Source: Lysinibacillus cavernae (GTDB lineage: Bacteria; Bacillota; Bacilli; Bacillales_A; Planococcaceae). From it: DNA of 64,000 nt. The stretch lies in assembly GCF_009724685.1 (NCBI RefSeq), contig NZ_WMEF01000002.1, forward strand, positions 186,001 to 250,000, read 5' to 3'. The notes below the pieces were generated by a model that did not search any database, had not been told where the DNA came from, and saw only the letters and a program-made list of their open reading frames with translations. Below are positions 24,695 to 33,226 of this stretch, piece after piece. Position 1 is the stretch's first letter. Each line of letters opens with the position of its first letter. Position numbers and translations under genes: made by a program.

Positions 24695-25198
24695 CTACAT
24701 TTGTGGGGCTTTCAATCCAAACTGTGCCCATTCCTCTTTGGCTGGACCATAAATACCAGGGACAGTTAATCCAGCTTGGCGCATCAAAACGGTCATTTGC
24801 CCTCGATGGTGGCTTTGGTGCTGTAATAAAAATAATAAGAGGGAGCCATTGGGTATTGCTTGACCAATAAATTCAATCGTTTCATTCATTGTATGGTCAG
24901 TCCATTGCGTCTTTAATGCTTCCACAAAGGCATTACTTGTTTGAAGATAGCTATCAGCAATAAACTGCGCAGAAGTAGGAACAGGAAAATCTGTCGCTGG
25001 CGCTTCAAACACTATGTTTGTATTAGCCGTAATAATACGTATCGCAGCGACAGTATGCCAAGCAATGCGTCCTAAAGTCCAGTTTTCTGGCGTTATTGCC
25101 TGATCAAGTGATTCGTCCGTGAGATGATTGAGTAGTTTTTGCGTAGCTGCAGCTTCAAATGTCCAGGATTGTAAAAAATGATCTACTGTTTGAAACAT
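24695..25198 (-). CDS. DinB-family protein, 167 aa
   Basis: A four-helix bundle with the metal-binding histidines of the DinB/YfiT superfamily: one near LGRIAWHTVAAI and the pair in QHQSHHRGQ. These are usually metal-dependent thiol S-transferases, for example with bacillithiol. It starts MFQTVDHFLQSWTFEAAATQ at an ATG behind GGGGAGG; a longer frame upstream has no site. It is one of three DinB proteins in this window (also 28647 and 33893). Confidence 0.88.
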   Translation of the reverse strand: MFQTVDHFLQSWTFEAAATQKLLNHLTDESLDQAITPENWTLGRIAWHTVAAIRIITANTNIVFEAPATDFPVPTSAQFIADSYLQTSNAFVEALKTQWTDHTMNETIEFIGQAIPNGSLLLFLLQHQSHHRGQMTVLMRQAGLTVPGIYGPAKEEWAQFGLKAPQM

Positions 25199-25275
25199 AA
25201 CAAATCCTCCCCGAAAATAAAGTCTTCCATCCAATTATAATCTCTTTTTAGTTAATAGGGTTCCATTTCCATTAT

Positions 25276-25473
25276 TTATGTTCCCAAAAGAAAGACAGCA
25301 TAAAGTATCGCATAAATAGGAATGGCGATAGAAATCATGATATACATAGTCCATTCACCTATCGTCAGTTTTCTTTGCCATCTCGCTAATTTAAGCTGTC
25401 TCCGATACACAAAACTAGAAAACAAAATGAGTAGTAAAGCTAGATCCTTTAAGTTACCTAAAAAGGTTATCAA
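25276..25473 (-). CDS. Small membrane protein, 65 aa
   Basis: Two hydrophobic helices (about residues 8-20 and 44-63) around a basic loop YRRQLKLARWQRK. The TTG start at 25473 follows AAAGGAG at good spacing; a longer frame from 25500 would overlap that site. No family recognised. It lies alone between the DinB and EamA genes. Confidence 0.6.
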   Translation of the reverse strand: MITFLGNLKDLALLLILFSSFVYRRQLKLARWQRKLTIGEWTMYIMISIAIPIYAILYAVFLLGT

Positions 25474-25659
25474 ATTATCAGCTCCTTTAGGCTTTTGCAA
25501 TATATGAGCTAACCTATGGTAACATGACTATCCATCACGCCTCATTTTCGAGCCCGTTGATATGTGTCTTGATTTTGCGTGCATTTGAGCAGGAAGGTGT
25601 CTTCTGCTTCCATCAAAATAAAAAGTGCGCCTCTATACATGATAGAGACGCACTTTCGT

Positions 25660-26532
25660 TTATTCTTCTCGAATGACAATAAAAACACCACTAAAAATTA
25701 ATAGGGAACCCAACCAAAAGGATAGACCGATCGTCTCTCCTAATAAAAGCCAGCCTAAAAATGTGCCGACAATTGGTTGAAAGAAGAAAAATAACCCTCC
25801 ACTAGAAGCATTCATTAATTGAAGCCCTTTGTTCCACAATAAAAACCCACCCGCTGTTGAAACAATGCCTAAGTAAAGTAAGCCACCTGAAATAGTTGGC
25901 TGCAACACACTTGTCATATCCAAATCTTTTAACCTTGGAAGTACTAAAGGTGTCAATAACAAAACGGCAATCGTAGATGTATAGGTCGTGACTACAATTT
26001 GCGAATAATGGCTCGGAACTTTTTTCACTAACACAGACATCAATGCCCAGGTTAATGCTGCAATTAGTAAGTAGATGCCACCTAATTGCTGTGTCATGTC
26101 GATTTGACCATTGCCTACTATGATACCAACGCCAATCGTTGCGAGAACAATGGACAAGCATTTTTTTAGGGTTATGTTTTCTTTCAAAATCAAACGTGCG
26201 AATACAACCATAAAAGCAGGAGTTGTAGCTGTAATAATCGCTCCCATCTGAGCCGTGGATAGCATCGTGCCCATTTCTTGCGTAACAATCGAAATCGTAT
26301 TTCCAATTAAACTTACAAGGAAAATGAACAACCAATCTTTTTTAGCTATTTTCCAAGATTGCTTCATGACGATGCCAATAATGCCAAGGGCCACCACCGC
26401 AATTAAATAGCGCATCCAAACTAGTTCCGATGGCGGCACAACATCCACCACTACTTTAACAACCACATACATAGCACCCCATATACTCGCTGCAAGCGAT
26501 AAAAAGATGGCGCCGATTACTTTATTTCTCAT
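25660..26532 (-). CDS. EamA-family (DMT) exporter, 290 aa
   Basis: Ten transmembrane segments in two EamA halves, with the repeat mark LRLxKENITLKKCLSIVLAT in the first and FLGWLLLGETIGLSFWLGSL in the second. These carry metabolites, amino acids or drugs out of the cell by proton or metabolite antiport. The ATG follows ACGGAGG. Upstream lie a 17-codon leader peptide and two mutually exclusive hairpins, one of which covers that ribosome site, so expression is probably tied to translation of the leader. Confidence 0.9.
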   Translation of the reverse strand: MRNKVIGAIFLSLAASIWGAMYVVVKVVVDVVPPSELVWMRYLIAVVALGIIGIVMKQSWKIAKKDWLFIFLVSLIGNTISIVTQEMGTMLSTAQMGAIITATTPAFMVVFARLILKENITLKKCLSIVLATIGVGIIVGNGQIDMTQQLGGIYLLIAALTWALMSVLVKKVPSHYSQIVVTTYTSTIAVLLLTPLVLPRLKDLDMTSVLQPTISGGLLYLGIVSTAGGFLLWNKGLQLMNASSGGLFFFFQPIVGTFLGWLLLGETIGLSFWLGSLLIFSGVFIVIREE

Positions 26533-26538
26533 GTTTTT

Positions 26539-26598
26539 TCCTCCGTTTTCATAGATACCTATGTCCTTAACGGAGAAAAAGCGCTTCTACCGTTAAGG
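26539..26598 (-). promoter_or_regulatory. Leader attenuator with alternative hairpins over the eamA ribosome site
   Basis: On the minus strand segment 1 CCTTAACGG (26598-26590, spanning the leader stop) pairs perfectly with segment 2 CCGTTAAGG (26573-26565). Segment 2 can instead pair as TTCTCCGTT (26577-26569) with AACGGAGGA (26547-26539), which contains the Shine-Dalgarno of the exporter; a small CATAG/CTATG hairpin sits inside. Both folds cannot form at once. Confidence 0.7.
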
Positions 26599-26646
26599 AA
26601 GAAGAAGTGCTGGTACGTCCTGTTCGAATAATGGAGCAAACATCAT
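26593..26646 (-). CDS. 17-aa leader peptide of the EamA exporter
   Basis: MMFAPLFEQDVPALLLP, starting behind GGATGGTG and ending in three leucine codons, a proline and TAA. The stop codon lies inside the first arm of the attenuator hairpin. A short peptide ending just inside such a structure is the usual design of ribosome-stalling leaders. Whether it senses a drug, an amino acid or translation speed cannot be read. Confidence 0.6.
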   Translation of the reverse strand: MMFAPLFEQDVPALLLP

Positions 26647-26922
26647 AGTTATCACACCATCCTATTTTCATTTTTTATAAGTATAATGGAATATTCATAG
26701 TTTTCATAGAGGCTATTATGGTCATTTACTAGTTGAAACCTAGTGTTTAAAGGGGAAGATGAAAAAATCTATATGTCAAACGGACGATCGAGCATTTAAC
26801 CAGGAGAAACATATGTGATTATCGTAATTGACTACAGAGTGAGATAATAAATGATACGATACATATAAAAACATGACATTCACTAGTAAAAGTATTGCTT
26901 TAATGTGATGAAGGTCTAAAAA

Positions 26923-27795
26923 ATGGGGGAATTTGATTTGTTATATTATGTAATTGATGCATTTACAGAAACAAAATTTGGTGGGAATCCAGCTGGCATT
27001 GTAATCTATGAAAATTTAAACGAGGAGTTTATGCAGAAATTTGCTGCAGAAGTTCGTTTTTCAGAAACAGCATTTATTAAGAAGATAGACAATAAAACTT
27101 TTGAAATTAAATTTTTTACACCGACTGCTCAGGTTGATCTTTGTGGACATGCTACAGTCGCATCCTTCAAAGCCCTATTGGACAGCCATCTTATAGAAGA
27201 TAACAATACCTATTATATGAAAACACACGCTGGCACACTTTCCGTTCAAGTAAATCAATCCTTTATCATGATGGAGCAAGCTGAACCTAAGCTAGGAAAA
27301 ATAGTTGACGATTATGATTATTTGTCTGACCTTTTTAAAATTGATAAAAGTCAAATAGGAGATGAAAATTTCAGTCTAGTACCTCAAGCCGCAAGCACTG
27401 GTCTTTGGGATATCATGCTGCCACTAAAAACAAAGGAAACCTTGTATAGTTTAAATCCGGATTTTAAAGCACTTGCTGAATATTCAAAGATGAATAAAGT
27501 AGGGGGCTTCCATGCATTTACGCTTGACACAAACAATGCCCTAGCAGAGAGTAGAAACTTTTGTCCACTCTACGGTATTGACGAGGAAGCAGCAACAGGT
27601 ACTTCTAATGGGGCATTAACCTATTATCTTTTTAAGAACCATGTATTGAATACATTTTATCAAGAGTATACGTTCAAGCAAGGGTATAGTATGGGCAGAC
27701 CTTCTACGATCATGACAAAATTAATTAATAAAAATAATCCGAGAGTGATGGTAGGTGGGCATGCAGTAATATTGACAAAAGGTGAACTATACTGA
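26923..27795 (+). CDS. PhzF-family isomerase-like protein, 290 aa
   Basis: Two-domain PhzF / diaminopimelate-epimerase fold. Family marks: VIDAFTETKFGGNPAGIVIY at the start, the catalytic Glu in RFSETAFI (about residue 48), DLCGHATVAS, and EEAATGTSNGALTYYL in the second half. PhzF itself acts in phenazine synthesis; most homologues outside phenazine clusters are of unknown function, and no phenazine genes are present. ATG at 26923 is used; a TTG five codons later has a comparable site. Confidence 0.88.
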   Translation: MGEFDLLYYVIDAFTETKFGGNPAGIVIYENLNEEFMQKFAAEVRFSETAFIKKIDNKTFEIKFFTPTAQVDLCGHATVASFKALLDSHLIEDNNTYYMKTHAGTLSVQVNQSFIMMEQAEPKLGKIVDDYDYLSDLFKIDKSQIGDENFSLVPQAASTGLWDIMLPLKTKETLYSLNPDFKALAEYSKMNKVGGFHAFTLDTNNALAESRNFCPLYGIDEEAATGTSNGALTYYLFKNHVLNTFYQEYTFKQGYSMGRPSTIMTKLINKNNPRVMVGGHAVILTKGELY

Positions 27796-28224
27796 GTGTT
27801 ATCCAACTGGATAAAGGAGATTGATGAAAAGTAAAACACGTAGTAGCTCCACACTACTACGTGATCTCCTAATCGTGCTGATTAGTAAGATGGTTACAGC
27901 AAATACTGAACTACTAGTTGTATCCATTAGAGCAGACCAATCCTCAATCTTAACCAGATGCTGATTATAAAACAATTGGAAGCTTATCGAAATAGCACAA
28001 AAGCTTATGCTTAAAGTGCAAATAATTAATCACCTTCCAAAATATACAATGATTATATAATTTAGTAAAATACAAGATATGGAAGTATCATTGATATTAC
28101 AGCTATGAAAAGGAGTATTTAAATGATTAGTTGTTATCAACAATTTACGCTAGTCTCTACAATAAAAAAATTTATCACAATAATTGTTTAATAATATTAA
28201 TATAGTATAAAAAAGGGTGATATT
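27796..28224. other. Gap with a 10-bp perfect hairpin
   Basis: CACGTAGTAG pairs with CTACTACGTG at 27837-27863. On the minus strand it is followed by TTTTACTTTT and so could be a minus-strand terminator; no convincing minus-strand gene precedes it. The remaining sequence shows nothing recognisable. Confidence 0.5.
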
Positions 28225-28578
28225 TTGTCGAATAACTCCTCTAAATATTATAAATATGTAGCATTATTTTTTCTCATAGTTGAATTACTGTATTTTGGAA
28301 TTCCAGATTATGTGAAGCCTATCTTTGTTTATGAGTACATTATATTTTTCGGATTAGCTTATTTATTTGGTATTCTTCAAGATTTTTTTAATCTCAGTGA
28401 AAAAACAGATAGATTATTACGTATAGCCCTTATCATCAGTTCAATCGTCATGGCTATTACATCCGTCTACTATAAAGCCACGTTCTCGGTTGTTTTTTCT
28501 GTAATAATGGTCGTGGCGATAAGTTTCTCATTATATTTAGCGATCAAGGACAACAAAAAAAATAAGCAAAAGGAATAA
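28225..28578 (+). CDS. Membrane protein, 117 aa
   Basis: Four hydrophobic segments (about residues 10-24, 32-52, 63-80 and 84-106) with polar ends (MSNNSSKYYK, KDNKKNKQKE). The start is TTG after AAAAAGGGTG. No family is recognised and there is no neighbour in the same direction. A terminator overlaps its last codons. Confidence 0.65.
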   Translation: MSNNSSKYYKYVALFFLIVELLYFGIPDYVKPIFVYEYIIFFGLAYLFGILQDFFNLSEKTDRLLRIALIISSIVMAITSVYYKATFSVVFSVIMVVAISFSLYLAIKDNKKNKQKE

Positions 28579-28601
28579 TACCTTTCGCTTGTTTTTTTTT
28601 G
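28563..28601 (+). terminator. Intrinsic terminator
   Basis: AAGCAAAAGG pairs with CCTTTCGCTT and is followed by nine Ts. Confidence 0.85.
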
Positions 28602-28646
28602 TTGCCACTCCAATCATACTGTATTTAATTTTCCCCTAAAGCTTAA

Positions 28647-29096
28647 TTAAAACAATGGCTTTTGAAACCCATTAATGCGGGCGATAATAGAGATTTGTCC
28701 AACATGGTATGCTTCATGCGTGTAAACATGATTAAACAACCAATTGAGAGTAGGTACTGAAGGTGGCGTCCATCCATCAGAAAACTTAGGAACTTCGACT
28801 AATTGATTGAGTTGCGAATCGTCTAACGTATGTAGAATGTCATCAGTATAATGTCTAATTTGAATATAGCTATCTACTATTTCTTTAGGCGAACAATCAT
28901 CGTTAAGCTTTAAAAAACAACTCTTTTTAAGTCCAATTTCATTAACCCAATAGTCTTCGCTACTTGATATATGTGAAATAATCCAAGCTAGATTAGTTGG
29001 ATAGACATCTGATTTCTTAAACCAAAATTCCTCATCAAGTTTGTTTAGGTAAGGTATCAACGTTTTCCTAATATCATTACGATATGAAAACAGCAA
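28647..29096 (-). CDS. DinB-family protein, 149 aa
   Basis: A DinB_2 four-helix bundle with histidines at AWIISHISSSEDYW and HVYTHEAYHVGQ, the usual metal site. The start is taken as TTG at 29096, because AAAGGATG lies upstream of it and inside the longer frame. Probably a metal-dependent thiol transferase-like protein, substrate unknown. It is the second DinB paralogue of the window; by eye it is not close to the first. Confidence 0.82.
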   Translation of the reverse strand: MLFSYRNDIRKTLIPYLNKLDEEFWFKKSDVYPTNLAWIISHISSSEDYWVNEIGLKKSCFLKLNDDCSPKEIVDSYIQIRHYTDDILHTLDDSQLNQLVEVPKFSDGWTPPSVPTLNWLFNHVYTHEAYHVGQISIIARINGFQKPLF

Positions 29097-29272
29097 ATAA
29101 ATACATCCTTTCATATATTATTAAATTTATTTTAAATGAATGAACAATAGATAAGAAGGGGTTTGGAAATTAAAAAATACTGTATTTCACAGTTCGAAAA
29201 GTATATGTTCAACAAGGGGATTTGAAATCAAAAAAGAGTTGCTCTGAAATGAACAGCTAATTAATAAAAAAA

Positions 29273-29446
29273 TTATTTGACAGATTTTAATAAAACTTTC
29301 CCTTTGTTGTATACAAATCTTTCCCACTTAGCTAAAAATCCATTTCCATTCTCGCCATTTTCTAATTCTAAAGCGTGATTTTTATGGAAATCTTTTACTC
29401 GTTTATGATGTTCTTTTTGCCATTGATGTAAAGGATGATGTTTCAT
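29273..29446 (-). CDS. Small basic protein, 57 aa
   Basis: MKHHPLHQWQKEHHKRVKDF begins a His- and Lys-rich peptide ending in YNKGKVLLKSVK. The ATG has AAAAGGAGG at ideal spacing, a good reason to call the gene. It has no hydrophobic segment. Function unknown. It lies in an otherwise empty 800-bp stretch with another small gene. Confidence 0.6.
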   Translation of the reverse strand: MKHHPLHQWQKEHHKRVKDFHKNHALELENGENGNGFLAKWERFVYNKGKVLLKSVK

Positions 29447-29608
29447 TTTTTAGCCTCCTTTTAGTTTATTAATTATATGGTTTGTATGGATAAATTAAAA
29501 GAAATTTATTCATAAAATTGGTAGTTATGAGGTATGAATATTCGACAATGAGAAAGTAATCGAATATAGGTAAGTACAAATGATAAAAAAATGGTCAAGG
29601 AACTCCTG

Positions 29609-29779
29609 TTAGTTACGGTTCTTTTGCTTCTTCCCATTTGCAACGCCTACTTCGAAAATAAAGATGACCATGAGAAAGAAAAGCGCAATTTTTGTAGTAG
29701 CGTTTGCAGTCCAAAAGCCCAAATAATACATGAATACAAGAATGATAGATAAAAGAGTTTTAACAATTTTTAGAGTCAT
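29609..29779 (-). CDS. Small membrane protein, 56 aa
   Basis: Two hydrophobic helices (MTLKIVKTLLSIILVFMYYL and an ALFFLMVIFIFEVGVA segment) with a basic end KKQKNRN. The ATG follows AGGAGG. A weak hairpin with a T7 tail lies just after the stop on the minus strand. No family recognised. Confidence 0.6.
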   Translation of the reverse strand: MTLKIVKTLLSIILVFMYYLGFWTANATTKIALFFLMVIFIFEVGVANGKKQKNRN

Positions 29780-29916
29780 TCTGAAACCTCCTAATATTTG
29801 GAGTGTGGGTTATAAAAGGATAACATAGTTAAAAAGTTTCAAGTACTATGAATTGTGCATTTACTGAACACTTTAAGGATTAGTTGATAAAAAAATGTAG
29901 TGAAGGAGATATGTTT

Positions 29917-30291
29917 ATGAAACCATTTATCATTCACCATAAAATCGGTTGGTTACCTAGTAAATTACAGTACCGCAAAACGTATTCGATAGGCTTTAAA
30001 GGAGTAGAGAACGAAGTGTTTACCTTCAAACTAACGAAGAATAGTACGCATGTTATTTTAAAAAGTGACAGTAGAGAAATTGTTGTTAGCAAACGAGAAC
30101 TAAAGCGTTATTTTAAAGACGGATGTTTACAATTTCTATCTGCACAATTTGAGGTGAATGATATGCCAGTTCAAGCGTTTGGGTTAGGGGGTAGTGCAAA
30201 ATGTCCATATTGTGGAAAAACGTTCGTAATGAATGATATAGATGAAGAAGATGACAAATATGTAGAACACGTTTTAATGTGTGAAGGTTAA
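29917..30291 (+). CDS. Hypothetical protein with zinc-finger-like tail, 124 aa
   Basis: A basic N-terminal beta-rich region (IGWLPSKLQYRKTYSIGF) followed near the end by KCPYCGKTF and EHVLMCEG, a C-x2-C...H...C pattern that could bind zinc. The ATG at 29917 is chosen for its spacing from GAAGGAG. No family is assigned. A convergent small membrane gene follows within 12 bases. Confidence 0.65.
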   Translation: MKPFIIHHKIGWLPSKLQYRKTYSIGFKGVENEVFTFKLTKNSTHVILKSDSREIVVSKRELKRYFKDGCLQFLSAQFEVNDMPVQAFGLGGSAKCPYCGKTFVMNDIDEEDDKYVEHVLMCEG

Positions 30292-30302
30292 TGAACAGTT
30301 TG

Positions 30303-30491
30303 CTATTTCTTTTCATTTTTTTTACTATTCCATGCCCAATTAAAGAAAGCATAGAAAAATACTGCCCATAAAGAAAAGAAAAGGCTATTAAGCAAATCCC
30401 AAGTACCATTTTTGACATAATCCCGGACCAATAAAGTTAAAAACAGAAATAAAAAGTAGAATATATAGATATATTTCCTGACAAATTCCAA
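30303..30491 (-). CDS. Small membrane protein, 62 aa
   Basis: Two aromatic-rich helices (about residues 7-23 and 33-52), basic tail NSKKNEKK. TTG start behind GAGGTGATATT. No family recognised; it is convergent with the zinc-finger-like gene. Confidence 0.6.
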   Translation of the reverse strand: MEFVRKYIYIFYFLFLFLTLLVRDYVKNGTWDLLNSLFFSLWAVFFYAFFNWAWNSKKNEKK

Positions 30492-30630
30492 AATATCACC
30501 TCATTGTGCAATATATGTAAATTTTATCATAATTAAGCCGCAACGTCGTCACACACTACAGCAAACTTCTGAACAATACGAGCAAAATGTACAGGCAATG
30601 AGTTGTTGTGACTATGTATTCAAGAAATAA

Positions 30631-30665
30631 AAGAAAAGGGTCATCTGGATGAGCGACGACCCTTT
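30631..30665 (-). terminator. Terminator of the first YjcZ gene
   Basis: AAAGGGTC pairs with GACCCTTT and is followed by TTCTTTT on the minus strand. A similar hairpin (AAGGGTC/GACCCTT) follows the second YjcZ gene at 40696. Confidence 0.7.
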
Positions 30666-30772
30666 GGTCATAACAAGAGTGAATAAGGGTGATAAATAAG
30701 TAGTTCACTATTATTATGATAGTTTGTAGAAGGTGTTATGGAGATTTTTTACTGTTGTTCGTAATGAAGATG

Positions 30773-30889
30773 TTATTTATGCCTGAAACTAGCGCCGACA
30801 ATGATTAGAAGAATGAATAGGACAACAATTAAAGCGAATGATAATTTATCATGCTTGCCATGGTCCGTACCATAAAGCTCATTTCCCAT
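30773..30889 (-). CDS. YjcZ-family sporulation peptide, 38 aa
   Basis: MGNELYGTDHGKHDKLSFAL followed by IVVLFILLIIVGASFRHK. The C-terminal helix FALIVVLFILLIIVGA is the signature of the YjcZ/YjcM family, short single-pass peptides of spore-forming Bacillaceae seen in spores. The ATG follows AAAGGAGGG. A paralogue with the same helix lies at 40795-40950. Confidence 0.8.
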   Translation of the reverse strand: MGNELYGTDHGKHDKLSFALIVVLFILLIIVGASFRHK

Positions 30890-31052
30890 AGTAAATTCCC
30901 TCCTTTCTATAATCTAGAATATGTCATGTTATAGATAGGAGAGATGCTATTCATCTAATCCTTCCTTCGATCCTTATTGTAAAAATAAATATTCTATTAC
31001 TTAGTTTGAAAAAGAATAACGGTGTCCACAAGTCATTGAACAAACTACTATG

Positions 31053-31997
31053 CTAATTATTTTGGATAACTGTTCTTTTTGTTATTACTCTACTGAAAAC
31101 GGAAGCGAGAACTTGTTGAAAAAGCATACCGAACACAACAGGCATTGCTACTTTACCTGGAAAGTATGTTGTAGCAACAATGACACCAACAGCAATATTT
31201 CGCATGCCACCTGTAAAGACAAAGGTCGTCATTTGAGGATCGTCCTTTAAAATCGTCCGACCAATGATGAAAGCAAATATATAGCCTGATACAGCTAGCA
31301 TAAACACTAAAAGTATCACAAAAAATAGGTGAAAGTTGATATCTTTTAAGTAGGGAGAGATCGCACTACTATTGATCATAATGACCGCAAATAGACACAG
31401 CTTCGAGAATGGAGCAAGCTTCTTTCCAAATTTCTTTGGTACTTCCCCTTTTGAAAGTTCATTCACCAATATGCCTAAAATCGTAGGTAACACAATCATC
31501 AGCAGTAAGTTCACAATCAGTGAAGCAACATCCAGTTCAATTTTTTCACCCGAAACGATATACAGTATGAAAGGGAGGATGAACGGAGAAAGTAGCGTAT
31601 CAATTAAAATAATTGATAAGCCTAATGGTAAATTTCCCTTGCAAATATTAATCCAAATCACACTTGTTACGCCAGTTGGGAGTGCGACAGCTAATACAAA
31701 ACCAACCGTCAACAAATGGTCATCGAAGATAACAGTGGATAAGAAATAAGCCCATAAAGGCATCAATAGATGAAGAAAAATAATGGAGAATACAATCAGT
31801 GCTGGATGCTTCATGAAAATTTTTACATCTTTAAATTTCATCGTTAAGCTTCCTGAGAATGTCATGAAAGCAAATAGCCAGGCCACAAGGAATAATAAAT
31901 GATGTCCAACGCTTTCTAAGAAAACACCTAAAACTAAGCTTGCTGGTGTCAGGATCGCAATGTATTTTTGGAGAAATACATTTAGTTTTTCTAACAT
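31053..31997 (-). CDS. Bile acid:sodium symporter-family (BASS) transporter, 314 aa
   Basis: About nine to ten transmembrane helices with the BASS marks: a conserved polar crossing VALPTGVTSVIWINICKGN and the later FTGGMRNIAVGVIVATTYF, where sodium and substrate are bound. Bacterial members move organic anions such as pantoate, 2-keto acids or bile acids with sodium. The substrate cannot be told. The ATG follows AGAAGG. No adjacent metabolic gene hints at a pathway. Confidence 0.88.
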   Translation of the reverse strand: MLEKLNVFLQKYIAILTPASLVLGVFLESVGHHLLFLVAWLFAFMTFSGSLTMKFKDVKIFMKHPALIVFSIIFLHLLMPLWAYFLSTVIFDDHLLTVGFVLAVALPTGVTSVIWINICKGNLPLGLSIILIDTLLSPFILPFILYIVSGEKIELDVASLIVNLLLMIVLPTILGILVNELSKGEVPKKFGKKLAPFSKLCLFAVIMINSSAISPYLKDINFHLFFVILLVFMLAVSGYIFAFIIGRTILKDDPQMTTFVFTGGMRNIAVGVIVATTYFPGKVAMPVVFGMLFQQVLASVFSRVITKRTVIQNN

Positions 31998-32123
31998 ACA
32001 AAGACCTTCTTTTTTAGATTATTTTTTAACTTTAGCATAATTATTTAATAAAATGCTAACTAAATTTCATGCCTAGCATTAGTAGTTTTCATGCATTAAA
32101 AACCAATTCGTTCAATAAATAAA

Positions 32124-32158
32124 GAAAAGTCGCTCATCCTAAAATGGGCGACTTTTTG
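32124..32158. terminator. Hairpin with T-tail in the gap 31998-32273
   Basis: AAAAGTCGC pairs with GCGACTTTTT; T-runs on both strands. It lies 116 bases after the minus-strand GNAT gene. Confidence 0.65.
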
Positions 32159-32273
32159 ATGGAGCAACTATTTACTTGTTAGGGCTGAAAACATAAGGCA
32201 AGGACTAAGCTTAATTTTTTTTTTGCAACCATCGCAATCCACGATACGATACACTAGCAGGGACTACTTTTTC

Positions 32274-32735
32274 CTAGAACTCTAAACGCATAGTCTGGTT
32301 CGTATCTTTGAACCCATGTCTTTCATACAAAGTTTTAGCCCCTTTATTTTCAGTCAAAACATTTAACTCTAAGTAATCCAATTTCCGATCGTTAGCCCAT
32401 TTTTTTGCCTCTGCTAATAATGCGGACCCAATTCCTTGACTTTGGTAGTGCTTTCCGACGATAACATCAATAATAAAAGCATATTTATGTTCAACCAAAC
32501 AGGAATAAGATGGGGTGGTTGTTTCCTGAACTAGTAAGAAGCCCACGATTTGATTATGGATGCAAGCAATGAAAATATCTGAATCGTCTTCAATTATGGT
32601 ATATCGGATAAAGTTCACATCTTGTTTAGCAGGTCTGATATATTTAGGTTGTAGAATTGACATTTCTAAAAAAAGCTCTTGGTATAAAACCTCAATTTGT
32701 TGAATGTCATCTAATGTAGCGATTTTAATTTCCAT
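32274..32735 (-). CDS. GNAT N-acetyltransferase, 153 aa
   Basis: Starts MEIKIATLDDIQQIEVLYQE. The acetyl-CoA loop is HYQSQGIGSALLAEAKKWA and the end LYERHGFKDTNQTMRLEF is typical. Resembles AAC(6')/RimI-like enzymes; the acceptor is unknown. The ATG follows CGGAGGGA. Confidence 0.88.
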   Translation of the reverse strand: MEIKIATLDDIQQIEVLYQELFLEMSILQPKYIRPAKQDVNFIRYTIIEDDSDIFIACIHNQIVGFLLVQETTTPSYSCLVEHKYAFIIDVIVGKHYQSQGIGSALLAEAKKWANDRKLDYLELNVLTENKGAKTLYERHGFKDTNQTMRLEF

Positions 32736-32816
32736 CCTATCCCTCCGTCTTTGATTAGAATAGTATTAAGTAATATATTACATTATTGGGTGATTAATAG
32801 AAAGGGGAGAGCGAGA

Positions 32817-33215
32817 ATGAGACTATGGCATGTTGATATAATTGCCTATTTACCAAAAGGACAACTACTCTCACAGTGGAGAGAACTAAATAGCATATTT
32901 GCCAAAGAAGACCAACATATTCTTATTAATTATATTTACGAATATCCTAAAGACGATTTGTATAGGTATACAGAAAAAGTCATCGGTGAAATGAAGAAGC
33001 GTGGTTATCAAATTAGAGCATACGAAAAAATGAATAAATACTTTGAAGATTTAGGACAAGTTCAGCATATACAACCTTTTCAGCATCATCATGATAAGGA
33101 ATATCTTGAAATTTGTTTTTATAATTTAAAGGAGAAATTTATACGTGGTCAGAAAGATTATGAAGAAGAAATGTATCAACAATTATGCACATACGTTAAT
33201 GGCGTGCTTAAATAG
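32817..33215 (+). CDS. Pyrimidine-dimer DNA glycosylase-like protein, 132 aa
   Basis: MRLWHVDIIAYLPKGQLLSQ with WRELNSIFAKE is the start of the small family related to T4 endonuclease V (TIGR02328 / PF03013). Such enzymes nick DNA at UV dimers; in this family the first residue after Met normally starts catalysis in DenV (Thr2), while here it is Arg2, so repair activity is uncertain. The ATG at 32817 follows GGGGAGAG. The HAD gene starts 11 bases after the stop, so they form an operon. Confidence 0.72.
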   Translation: MRLWHVDIIAYLPKGQLLSQWRELNSIFAKEDQHILINYIYEYPKDDLYRYTEKVIGEMKKRGYQIRAYEKMNKYFEDLGQVQHIQPFQHHHDKEYLEICFYNLKEKFIRGQKDYEEEMYQQLCTYVNGVLK

Positions 33216-33226
33216 GAGGGTTCATT

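Noticed and set aside
24505..24870. 121-codon plus-strand frame
   Set aside because: It is the antisense of the DinB gene at 24695-25198 and has no ribosome site of its own.
27826..28000. Type I toxin gene on the minus strand (small hydrophobic frame MDTTSSSVFAVTILLISTIR before a strong hairpin)
   Set aside because: No ribosome site, only weak resemblance to holin-like toxins, and the frame reads through the hairpin arm. Too weak to call.
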